From Glandiceps talaboti (Eukaryota; Hemichordata; Enteropneusta; Spengelidae), in NCBI RefSeq assembly GCF_964340395.1, contig NC_135569.1:5084040-5094039 (forward strand): 10,000 bases of DNA, written 5' to 3'. The position numbers and the translations under genes were made by a program. The notes below the pieces were generated by a model. That model was given only the letters and a program-made list of their open reading frames with translations. It searched no databases and had not been told where the DNA came from. This document shows, piece after piece, positions 1 through 8,655 of this stretch. Positions within the stretch are counted from its first letter, which is position 1. The number at the start of each line of letters is the position of its first letter.

Positions 1-1150
1 TTTTTGATAAATCTATCATTTTAGTTGATTGTTGAAATTTGAATACTACAGTGCATAGTTTTGTCAATTATTGGCAGTGGCAGGTCTATTGGTGTGTAGT
101 CTGACGGTAGACTTGTTTTACATAAAATGGTTGCAGACGACATCGGCCGTTCGTCAATTATGGAGCCTTTTAAAAGTGGGAGAGGGGGAGGAGGGGAGAG
201 GGGTGAAATCAACTCCAGTCTGTGGCATAAAATGGTCCCGGGTTCGAATCCACACTATGAACAAGGAATTATTCTTTGACCAACCTGTGTCATTGTGTAG
301 TAGAAACTGCAATCTAGTATGTGTGCCATAGTCTCTGATGAGATGTGGTGATTTGTAGTGTCCGTAATACAAAGTAATTATACGTATTTGGGAACAAGTG
401 TCGAAATATGTATTTGATACATACCAAAACGGACACTAGATTTATTCTGCTATACCGGCTGGTTGTTCTGTCTGCTAGAGCTTCCACTGAAATGATGACG
501 TGTTTATTGCATGTATAAAGCCTGAGATTATCTTATCATTATTAGTATACTAAATAGATGAAGTCGTGATAAATTACATTAGACTATATGAGAATAATAA
601 ACTCTGTAGTTTGACTATAAGTTGCAATTTATTTTTAAATGAAGTACATATTCTCCCATGATCACACCACGATTCATTTCCATTGTGACATTCTTTGTAC
701 ATGCAGACGTACACGTAAATGTACATATATATTTAGCATCTGATAGAGTTACAAACCTCGTTTAGTCGGAGCCGTACATGTAATCATGGACCGAACAGCT
801 GTGACTTTCAAGGTCACTGAACGATATAGTATTATTAGTCTGTGCCAGATTTTATATTTTGAAAAGATGCATGTACAAATAACTAACATATACTATGTAA
901 CATATGTCGCACTGTACATCTTTTCATGTATATGCCTTGTTTAATTTGTTCTAAATTAGATCCCCTTTGTGAATAACCCCTCCACGGTAATTATAACTAG
1001 ATATCATCTTCAACCAGCACTGGCTGCAACTAAGACTATTTCTTTGATACAACCAAAGATGAATAGAAAGTAGCTTCTTTGGACATAAACTTTATTTCAC
1101 TGATTGAAGCACTTTCAATTGGATTTGTCATTTAAGCACTCTAAGCAATA
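1..1150. repeat. Long dispersed repeat, copy 1 (with extra 305-base block)
   Basis: Bases 1 to about 556 match 5371 to about 5925 with only scattered differences, and about 872-1150 match 5935 to about 6200. Between them, about 565-870 has no counterpart in copies 2 and 3. The left end is cut by the window edge. No coding potential is convincing: open frames are short and shared only as part of the repeat. It contains a GA-rich stretch at 177-203 and a tRNA B-box-like motif at 240-251. Confidence 0.85.
240..251 (+). promoter_or_regulatory. tRNA B-box-like motif in repeat copy 1
   Basis: GGGTTCGAATCC fits the RNA polymerase III B box found in tRNAs and tRNA-derived SINEs. The flanks do not fold into a full T arm, and no A box at the normal distance is clear (TGGCATAAAATGG at 222-234 is too close), so this is at most a decayed tRNA-like head. 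Confidence 0.4.
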
Positions 1151-2180
1151 TGCCATAGACTCTGATGAGATGTGGTGATTTGTAGTGTCCGTAATACAAT
1201 GTAATTATACGTATTTGGCAAAAAGTGTCGAAATATGTATTTGATACATACCAAAAACGGACACTAGATTTATTCTGCTATGGCTGGTTGTTCTGTCTGC
1301 TAGAGCTTCCACTGAAATGATGACGTGTTTGTTGCATGTATAAAGCCTGAGATTATTTTATCATTATTAGTATACTGGATAGATACAGTCCTAAAACAAA
1401 TAACTAACATATAGTATGTAGCATATGTCGCACTGTATATCTTTTCATGTGTAGTTAATTTGTTCTAAATTAAATCCCCTTTGTGAATAACCCCTCCCCG
1501 ATAATTATAAATAGATTTCATCTTCAACCAGCACTGGCTGCAACTGAGACTATTTTTTCAAACAACCAAAGATGTATAGAAAGTAGCTCCTTTGGACATA
1601 AACTTTATTTCACTGATTGAACCACTTTCAATTGAATTTGTCATCTAAACACTCTAAGCAATATGTCCACACCAAATACCAAAGCCCGATCGGTCCAGCA
1701 GTCGTTTACATCCACGTACGCACGCACGAACGCACCCGCGCGCGCACCTTCAGCCGTGAACTAAAACTTGGATTAAATGTGTTGCTATGGTAACAGACTT
1801 ACCTACAATGTTAACATTCCTGTCAAGCAAACAAAGTTAACAACCCGGTACGTTCTTCATCAAATAAAGTTTCTTATTGACTGGGTATGCTTATATTTGG
1901 TATTTCAGTATGCATTTACCTGAAGTACTTATATGCCAGGTTATTTCAAAACGTATCACCGGAAATAACTCAAAATAGAGCAGTATTGGTGATTTGTTAG
2001 GGTTACTTTATAGGTAGAGTTCAGATTCAGTTTTTAATAATAATGATAATCTAATAATCTAATGTTATAGTATTATTGCTCTAAGCTTCTCAAACTTTTC
2101 CACGTTTTCGAGACCTTTGTATGCATCCAGTAATTAAGGCTCTCTCAAGGTTCACGGATAAGAATAACCTCCACCCACGC
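1151..2180. repeat. Long dispersed repeat, copy 2 (tandem to copy 1, lacks the 5' third)
   Basis: From GCCATAGACTCTGATGAGATG near 1149, it follows copy 1 from about 327 and copy 3 from about 5688. It continues past copy 1's end to about 2180, matching copy 3 to about 6690. It shares small variants with copy 3 that copy 1 lacks (for example GGCAAAAAGTGTCG). About 26 AT-rich bases near 2040-2080 are extra relative to copy 3. Its right end just enters the sulfotransferase-like homology (ATAACCTCCACCCACG, about 2163-2179) and then diverges. Confidence 0.85.
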
Positions 2181-2428
2181 TAAGACTAATCTGTCGTTCC
2201 TCTTTTGATGACGTCACAGCGTAAGACTTGTTATCACTTGCACTCACTTCACGAGCTTGAATTTTCTTACTTCTTCACAAATCAAACACAGTTTTAAATC
2301 AAAGTCTTGAAAAAATCAGGTATGAGTAAAATAGACACAGACTGAAACGCAAACAATGCGACTTCAACAATTGTACATTTATACATAGGTAAATCTTTAT
2401 TATAAGGATATATTTATTTAGACGAGAA

Positions 2429-2447
2429 CAGTCAGTCAGTCAGTCAG

Positions 2448-2486
<39 letters not shown>
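2429..2486. repeat. Microsatellite (CAGT)n then (CAAT)n
   Basis: About five CAGT units pass into about nine to ten CAAT units. The second part is the reverse complement of the array at 4684-4775. Confidence 0.95.
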
Positions 2487-2775
2487 GAATGATGACTTTA
2501 CACTGCAATCTGTCTAAAACCTCAAGTGGCATATTTAAGAAAAAGACGCACAACACTGCTGAGTTTATTAATTTACCGTTCACAATATGACAATTGGAAG
2601 ATAACTAAGTTTTAATTTTATATATGCACACTATTGGATTTAAAGGTACACCAGATGCAACCTCTTTTTTGAAAATATTTTGCTAGATATAATGACTTAC
2701 TCGTTATATCGTACACCCTGAACAGTATTGCATCACCTGTGGGTAAACGTAATTTTTGAAGCTGTATTTGCGATA

Positions 2776-2795
2776 AATCAAATCAAATCAAATAT
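2776..2795. repeat. Short (AAATC)n array
   Basis: Four imperfect AAATC units, followed at once by the small hairpin at 2798-2817. Read on the minus strand this resembles the A/T-rich tail of a retroposed element. Confidence 0.6.
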
Positions 2796-2797
2796 AT

Positions 2798-2817
2798 TTT
2801 TGGGTCCGCTCCCAAAA
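2798..2817. other. Perfect small hairpin
   Basis: TTTTGGG, six bases, then CCCAAAA form a seven-base-pair stem. Its role is unknown; together with the (AAATC)n run it may mark the end of a mobile element in reverse orientation. Confidence 0.5.
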
Positions 2818-3180
2818 TCAGCACCCTCAACGGTGATCACGATTTCAACCTGTTTCTGTACTGCTTATATATGATATCGACCACTGGTTAACATGCACAA
2901 TGTCTAATTAGTGGTATTTTAACAATTTATATTGTGGTTGTCTGATCGAAAAATAATACTCCTGTTACAACTAGTACAGTTTTAACATAGTGGCAGATTC
3001 AAAATCTAGCTTTCGCTCAAGATTCAACTTTGCCACTGCAACACCTACGGATAATATAATTGACAACTAAATATTTGTGTATTTCTTTAAATAAGTAATT
3101 GATAAAGTTTTAGCGAATATATATCTTTTGGTTGTTGTGATGAAAAAAATGTCTAAGTTGTAGCTAGTGTAGGTTTAAGA

Positions 3181-3283
3181 CATTCTCGCAAACCAGAGCT
3201 GTTATTTCTTCCGCCTTCCTACGAAACTCTGGTAGGGCACGTACTGGACGTTGCCGTAAAAGAGGCTGTAGTTTGCGAGGATG
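3181..3283. repeat. 103-bp inverted-repeat element (MITE-like hairpin) after the sulfotransferase stop
   Basis: The left arm CATTCTCGCAAAC (3181-3193) pairs with GTTTGCGAGGATG (3271-3283) with one mismatch. A second pair, CCAGAG (3193-3198) and CTCTGG (3227-3232), lies inside. The right arm ends two bases from the stop codon, so the transcript would carry this hairpin in its 3' UTR. It may be a miniature element with terminal inverted repeats; no clear target-site duplication is seen. Confidence 0.6.
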
Positions 3284-3285
3284 GT

Positions 3286-4258
3286 TTAACAGTCCCAATT
3301 CTTTTGTTTATCAATTGCATCTTTCATTATTCTGGGTGTGTCCTTTACAAGTGTTCCGCAATACTTGGATTTAGGCTGCCCTTGACAGTGAATCTTAGCA
3401 TTTTTCTGAACAGATCTTAACCTAGCAAGATCCTCTTCAAAATTTCCATCATAACCTTTGACCTTTTCCCAGAATGTCTTGTTGAAATATTCATGGATTT
3501 TCAAGTCTAATGGCGAAAACTTTCTAATGATCTGTTCCATCTCCGGCGTGGTTGGTGGTTGTTTGCCTCTGTGAATTTTACGTGAACTGTAAACCATGTC
3601 CTCGTATTCCCAACACATTATCTTTCGTAGCAAGACAAGAGATTCGTCGTAATACTCTGTTAGCATAACTAAATCTAACTCCCTGTTTAACATCTCCAGA
3701 ATATCTTGAATTAAAGTGTCATCGGCCTTTTCCAGATGACCGCCAAAAAAATTAAATTGGTGATTGAATATTTCCCTATCACATGTTTCATCTTTCTGTC
3801 TCTTGCAGTTTTCAAGAAATGCCGAGAACGGATTTGGATATGAGCGATAGTTCTTGTTTTTGTTCGTTAAATAGTAGAACGCAGATTTAGTTCGAGTTAA
3901 TGGCGACCTTAGCATCGTAAAATACTTGCCATTTTTAATAACCTTTTCCACGGCAATTCTATTATACCGGTAATGGATATGGTTTGCGATGTAGTTGTAT
4001 CCAGGGAAGTTGTCACACGTGTAGTTATGAATTTTTAACCGGTCTCCCTTTAAGTAGATATGTGGTCCTAATCCTTGAGCAACTGCTGCCACAAGATTAT
4101 GTTTCAAACCATACCTAAATGCAAGAGTAGCGAGAGTACTTCCTCCCGTCTTTTGAATCTTAAAGTATACGAATTTTCTGTTTGGTTGGCACGACTGTTT
4201 GATAGAGGGCGTGGCATTGTGCTTGATTTGAATTCGAGGACTCCCTTTCATCTTCATT
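3286..4258 (-). CDS. Galactose-3-O-sulfotransferase-like protein, terminal exon (5' partial)
   Basis: Members of this family are Golgi type II membrane enzymes that move sulfate from PAPS to the 3-OH of galactose on glycolipids or glycans. The exon reads open for 323 residues from its first ATG (4257) to TAA at 3288-3286. Numbering from that Met, the 5'-phosphosulfate-binding loop is FKIQKTGGSTL (32-42), the 3'-phosphate-binding segment is TMLRSPLTRTKSAFYYL (114-130), and the family block LVMLTEYYDESLVLLRKIMCW lies near 196-216. N-glycosylation sequons occur at N14, N78 and N259. The reading frame stays open upstream to 4374, but TTCTTTTGTTTTCAG ends at 4259, a strong splice acceptor, so I start the exon at 4258 in mid-codon. 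Known animal members are about 400 residues with an N-terminal membrane anchor. None is visible here, so an upstream exon is missing or unseen. Family assignment is firm; exact acceptor sugar is unknown. Confidence 0.9.
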
Positions 4259-4278
4259 CTGAAAACAAAAGAACAACT
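4259..4278 (-). other. Splice acceptor and polypyrimidine tract of the sulfotransferase exon
   Basis: Read on the minus strand, a T-rich run ends in TTTTCAG, with AG at 4260-4259. The sequence upstream, although open, encodes residues with no likeness to the family and no membrane segment. I therefore treat the extra N-terminal 39 residues of the open frame as intron. Confidence 0.75.
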
Positions 4279-4438
4279 ATAAGTACATGTGAGATTATCT
4301 TGTGGGAAATGGAGTTTTCTCAAGTCTTCGACGAACTTTGTAACTGTGTATACTGATGTATTTAGAATGTACATTTAGATATTTCTCCCCAATATTTGCT
4401 TCGTTCAGCAAATTGAAATATGGGTGACATAGAGGGCC

Positions 4439-4472
4439 TTGTCACTCTAAGTCAAAAGTCGTGCAGTGACAA
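4439..4472. other. Perfect 8-bp inverted repeat
   Basis: TTGTCACT, an 18-base loop, then AGTGACAA. It lies in the presumed intron upstream of the sulfotransferase exon and its function is unknown. Confidence 0.45.
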
Positions 4473-4649
4473 AAACCTTTACAGGTCATGAATGAAGAAA
4501 AAGTTATATACTGGGGTATAATGTGGTTCATACGCCCAGATTGATACGTCACCTGTCACTAATCGTACATTCTGATTGGCCAGAGACCTGCAGATAATGT
4601 GGTGTTATTCTTCGCGGATACTATTTGACCATCACTCCTGAACAGAATA

Positions 4650-4681
4650 GTCATTAGATAGGTGCTATAGAAATTTGATTA

Positions 4682-4735
<54 letters not shown>

Positions 4736-4775
4736 GGATTGATGGATTGGTTGATTGATTGATTGATTAATTGAT
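4650..4775 (+). mobile_element. SINE/LINE-like 3' tail with (TGAT)n array
   Basis: TAGGTGCTATAGAAATTTGATT followed by about 20 TTGA units resembles the GGCGCTATA-plus-A/T-repeat 3' ends common in invertebrate CR1/L2-type LINEs and the SINEs that share their tails. The body upstream is not recognised, so the left border is a guess. The microsatellite itself (4684-4775) is certain. Confidence 0.5.
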
Positions 4776-4958
4776 CAACACTTACAGAGAAGGCAGGTTG
4801 AATTTTTGACGATGTAAAGGCAACCACCATACTATAGACAAAGTCAATGTAGGTACCATGATCAAGAATATAGCAGCAAACGGCTTATGCAGAACTAAGG
4901 ACATACTGGGTTAAAGTTGTGGGGTCGTTCCTGTAATTAAGGAAATTAAACAAAATAA

Positions 4959-5007
<49 letters not shown>
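4959..5007. repeat. (AAC)n microsatellite
   Basis: About 15 AAC units in a row after an A-rich lead. This may be a retroposon tail, but nothing upstream is recognised. Confidence 0.95.
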
Positions 5008-5370
5008 TAGTTAGATCTCAAATGGTCACAATCACAGCTTTGCGTTGGAATCTTCTGTCTTGTGTTGTGAAACATAGGCCTGCTACTTGACGGTTAATAT
5101 GCTATATGATACGTACATGTGGAAGCAATAAATCCAGCCCTGCTGGGGTTGGTAAATCCCACGGCAATGGCCAGTTGACAGCACAGGGGCGTGAACGAGT
5201 GCGTATTGGACTCAGCCATGTAAGAACTAAAGAGTATTCTTTCCCCAGTGGTGGTTTATTGATTTGTTATTATACTAAAATAGTGACATTTTCATGAAAC
5301 TTTAGACAAACGGGAAAACAACTTTTGAGTGAAAATAAATAGGGTATACATTGGAGCTTGTATATATATA
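5008..5370. other. Unassigned, probably intron or intergenic
   Basis: An open plus-strand stretch of 63 codons (5106-5297) has no recognisable motif and no splice or start context. It is slightly more GC-rich than its surroundings. I make no gene call. Confidence 0.5.
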
Positions 5371-6690
5371 TTTCTGATAAATCTATCATTTTAGTTGATT
5401 GTTGAAATTTGAATACTACAGTGCATAGTTTTGTCTATTTTTGGCAGTGGCAGGTCTATTGGTGTGTAGTCTGACGGTAGACTTGTTTTACATAAAATGG
5501 TTGCAGACGACATCGGCCGATCGTCAATTATGGAGCCTTTTAAAAGTGGGAGAGGGGAGGAGGGGAGAGGGGTGAAATCAACTCCAGTCTGTGGCATAAA
5601 ATGGTCCCGGGTTCGAATCCACACTATAAACAAGGAATTATTCTTTGACCAACCTGTGTCATTGTGTAGTAGGCAATCTAGTATGTGTGCCATAGACTCC
5701 GATGAGATGTGGTGATTTGTAGTGTCCGTAATACAATGTAATTATACGTATTTGGCAAAAAGTGTCGAAATATGTACTTGATACATACCAAAAACGGACA
5801 CTAGATTTAATCTGCTATGGCTGGTTGTTCTGTCTGCTAGAGCTTCCACTGAAATGATGAGGTGTTTGTTGCATGTATAAAGCCTGAGATTATTTCATCA
5901 TTATTGGTATACTAAATAGATACAGTCCTAAAACAAATAACTAACACATAGTATGTAGCATATGTCGCACTGTATATCTTTTCATGTGTAGTTAATTTGT
6001 TCTAAATTAAATCCCCTTTGTGAATAACCCCTCCCCGATAATTATAAATAGATTTCATCTTCAACCAGCACTGGCTGCAACTGAGACTATTTTTTCAAAC
6101 AACCAAAGATGTATAGAAAGTAGCTCCTTTGGACATAATTTTTTTTCACTGATTGAACCACTTTAAATTGAATTTGTCATCTAAACACTCAATACAAGCA
6201 ATATGTCCCCACCAAATACCAAAGCCCGATCGGCCCAGCAGTCGTTTACATCCACGTACGCACGAACGCACCCTCGCGCGCACCTTCAGCCGTGAACTAA
6301 AACGTGGATTAAATGTGTTGCTATGGTAACAGACTTACCTACAATGTTAACATTCCTGTCAAGCAAACAAAGTTAACATCCCGGTATGTTCTTCATCAAA
6401 TAAAGTTTCTTGTTGACTGGGTATGCTTATATTTGGTATTTCAGTATGCATTTACCTGAAGTACTTATATGCCAGGTTATGTCAAAACGTATCACCGGAA
6501 ATGACTCAAAATAGAGCAGTATTGGTGATTTGTTAGGGTTACTTTGTAGGTAGAGTTCAGATTCAGTTTTTAAAATAATCTAATAATCTAAGCTTCTCTC
6601 AAACTTTTCCACGTTTTCGAGACCTTTGTATGCATCCAGTAATTAAGGCTCTCGCAAGGTTCACTGATAAAAAACAACCTCCAACCACGT
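5371..6690. repeat. Long dispersed repeat, copy 3
   Basis: The most complete uninterrupted copy. It has the 5' third seen in copy 1 (GATAAATCTATCATTTTAG onward) followed without a break by the body seen in copy 2, ending in the sulfotransferase pseudogene fragment. It begins after a short (TA)n run at 5361-5370. All three copies are in the same orientation, and copies 2 and 3 lie on either side of the intact sulfotransferase exon. Confidence 0.85.
5609..5620 (+). promoter_or_regulatory. tRNA B-box-like motif in repeat copy 3
   Basis: The same GGGTTCGAATCC is kept unchanged here within copy 3. It could be a conserved pol III element or simply shared ancestry of the repeat. Confidence 0.4.
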
Positions 6691-6806
6691 CTGATATGGA
6701 AAAACTCATTAAAAACCTTTTTACCACTAGGATTAAATATACGAATACTTTAAGAAGTTATTCTGGGAAGGTGAAACATTATTTAAAGAAATTGCGACGT
6801 CTGCAG
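6650..6806 (+). pseudogene. Galactose-3-O-sulfotransferase-like gene fragment, frameshifted
   Basis: The bases align codon for codon with the intact gene's segment from SSRKIHRGKQPPTTPEMEQ to about ARLRSVQ (residues 225-284 from its first Met). Visible pieces are SRKVH followed by two stops, QPPTTSDMEKLIKN after one inserted base, YEYFKKLFWE after a one-base deletion, and KVKHYLKKLRRLQ after a two-base deletion and a nine-base gap. The fragment is on the opposite strand from the intact gene about 2.4 kb away. No binding loops are present, so it is dead. Weak similarity may reach back to about 6490 (a possible trace of the DDTLIQDILEM...ELDLV part), but I cannot confirm it. Third-position differences suggest it is an old paralogue piece, not a recent copy. 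Confidence 0.82.
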
Positions 6807-6870
6807 TTGTGGTTTTAATTATTGCTTTTGCAACACGTATTTATGTCTTTAGTTTATAGTTTTACTTTCT

Positions 6871-6901
6871 GGGAGGGAGTGGGGTGGAGGGTGGGGGGGG
6901 G
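6871..6901 (+). other. G-rich tract, possible G-quadruplex
   Basis: Five runs of three or more G with short spacers (GGGAGGGAGTGGGGTGGAGG followed by GTG9) satisfy the usual four-run rule. It lies about 65 bases after the sulfotransferase pseudogene fragment. Confidence 0.6.
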
Positions 6902-7296
6902 TTTAATAAATAAAACGTAATTGTGTGCAGATGTATTTATTAGTATACAATATACACAGATTAAAGCAATCTATGTACATGTAAATATTTGCATAACATA
7001 ATAGTCTGTCAAATTGTTGACACTGTGTTTGACATGGAAGGAAGGATACGAAGCAAGTTTTATCACTAGTGACTAGCATAAGGGGGCGGGGGCAGGGGGA
7101 ACGCAAAATCATGTGTCGACTTTGTATTTGTTTTTGACTCTTAGACAAAGAGGACTTTTAGTCAAAGAGGGGGGTTATATGATGTAGATGAAAATCACTG
7201 TGTCGTTGGGGTTTAACACAGCACAGATGAAGCTACTTTCACCCATGGGACTTGGTTTTTATTATATAAAGATAAGACTTATTTCAACCCCACAGT

Positions 7297-7302
7297 AACA
7301 CA

Positions 7303-7336
<34 letters not shown>
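7297..7336. repeat. (AC)n microsatellite
   Basis: About 19 AC units with one AT interruption. No gene is linked to it. Confidence 0.95.
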
Positions 7337-7879
7337 GCAGGATCCTTTACCCAATGACAATGAAATGTGGCCTTGCTATTCTACAGGCTTCTGCTGAAAC
7401 AATTACACAAGTAGTCATGGAATTGATAATTGGATGTGGTAGCAGTGGGATTTGCAACTGGTGGCAGCGGTGGGATCACGTCAAAATCACAAAATAATAC
7501 AATTAGATATAAAATGACTCGATGCAATCTGCTGTAACCTTCCCCTAATTTTCATTTTCTATAAAATATGGCCTTCTTCCACTGACCGATTTGTAAACAA
7601 GTGACCCCCAATTTTCCAAGTCCCCCTTGTAATTTCGGAAGGCTGCCTAATTCATAACAAAAAAACACTGTGTGAGATATAAAAAACCCAGTGTTGCCTG
7701 TATTGAAACTATAGTCTTTTTGATTGGTAGTTTTGGTAGCACTTACACTTTTGCAGGACATATACAACACAATCCATATATTTTTGAACGCATATATGCA
7801 TGGGTCTACAAATCTAAATTTTATGGATTATTGAGGAAAGAAAGAAAGAAAACAACGCCAATAATCTATTCAAGCAAAT

Positions 7880-7890
7880 TTTATTTTATT
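7880..7890 (-). terminator. Candidate polyadenylation signal for the subtilase gene
   Basis: On the minus strand, two overlapping AATAAA hexamers lie about 615 bases after the subtilase stop. No AATAAA or ATTAAA is present between the stop (8504) and the microsatellite. If used, the whole composite microsatellite would be in the 3' UTR. This is inferred from the hexamers only. Confidence 0.3.
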
Positions 7891-8071
7891 ATTATATCAG
7901 CTGGTTGTTACCAATGACCATGATATAACATACTAGGCATATCGCTTCAACTGGTACCAGTCATCTGGAAACGAAATGATGAAAACTTGATAATTACGGT
8001 ATGGTATATACCAAGAGATTTACATTTTGAAATAACTTGATATGAAATGAACATATATAAATGTATACCCA

Positions 8072-8424
8072 AACACACGCACACGCACGCACGCACGCAC
8101 GCACGCACACACATACATGTACACATACATGTACACATCATGCATACATACATACATACATACATACATACATACATACATACATACACACATACATACA
8201 TACATACATACATACATACATACATACATACAGCCAGACAGACAGACAGACAGACAGACAGACACACATCCACACAGACAGACAGACAGACAGACACACA
8301 GACACAGACACAGACACAGACGCAGACACAGACACTGACATACACATACACATACACATATACATACACATACACATACAGACACAGACACAGACACAGA
8401 CACAGACACGGACACGGACACAAA
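8072..8424. repeat. Composite microsatellite (ACGC, CATA, CAGA, ACAGAC and ACATAC units)
   Basis: Successive blocks of ACGC, then about 20 CATA units (broken by one ACACAC), then CAGA, then mixed ACAGAC/ACATAC and CACGGA repeats, about 350 bases in all. The long open frames in every direction here (runs of HTYI, CVCV or YVCM) are products of the repeat, not genes. It begins 80 bases downstream of the subtilase stop, so it may lie in that gene's 3' UTR, where it would read as UAUG/UGUC repeats. Confidence 0.95.
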
Positions 8425-8503
8425 CAATATCAAACATGTCAGAAAGTAGGGTGCATTCCAAATTCTTCATGTTATCAACGACTCATATTTACCGTGTCAG
8501 AAC

Positions 8504-8655
8504 TTAGATTTGACTACTATACAGCATCAAATTGGGTGTTCCTTCTTCTTCTTTAGCGTCCGAAATTTTATCAACAGAGGCTTCGGAAGTTATAATCTCC
8601 TTTATTTCAGCAGGAGTTGCATCTGGATTAATAGCGAGTTTAATAGCAGCTACAC
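8504..8655 (-). other. Subtilase terminal exon
   Basis: The acceptor is ...ATCCATAG ending at 8656, after a T-rich stretch. The two leading bases complete the Gly of HVAG. It then reads VAAIKLAINPDATPAEIKE, ITSEASVDKISDAKEEEG, TPNLMLYSSQI and TAA at 8506-8504. The helix after HVAG, the NP-ATPAEIK block and the PN-LLY ending are standard for the family C-terminus, which strongly supports this small exon. The opposite strand is open over 8532-8717, but that is an antisense shadow. Confidence 0.87.

Larger units (their letters stand above)
2181..3180. other. Intergenic, no gene seen
   Basis: AT-rich sequence between repeat copy 2 and the sulfotransferase 3' end. It holds the tetranucleotide array, the (AAATC)n run with hairpin, and a perfect CRE-type octamer TGACGTCA at 2209-2216. 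A minus-strand AATAAA at 2569-2564 is a possible polyadenylation site for the sulfotransferase. No open frame or RNA gene is convincing. Confidence 0.6.
6907..8071. other. Intergenic, no gene seen
   Basis: It holds the (AC)n tract, a G-rich patch at 7082-7100 and scattered short open frames without family likeness. A CTATTCTACAG acceptor-like site with an open stretch follows at about 7387-7494 but encodes nothing I recognise. Confidence 0.5.

Noticed and set aside
71-372. Short open frames shared by repeat copies 1 and 3 (also at 5391-5715)
   Set aside because: They differ by indels between copies, have no known motif, and no sign of frame preservation.
2209-2216. Perfect CRE octamer TGACGTCA
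   Set aside because: An eight-base match is not rare enough alone, and no gene start is nearby on either strand.
2431-2486. Possible CRISPR-like regular repeat
   Set aside because: It is a plain tetranucleotide microsatellite without spacers, in a eukaryotic setting.
5106-5297. Possible small gene
   Set aside because: No family motif, no conserved start context, and no splice pattern; kept only as unassigned sequence.
7672-7917. Plus-strand 81-codon open frame
   Set aside because: No recognisable domain, AT-rich composition like the surrounding intergenic DNA, and no supporting splice or start context.
7947-8556. Several long open frames on both strands across the microsatellite
   Set aside because: They encode only repeat-driven low-complexity residues and exist because the unit lengths lack stops.
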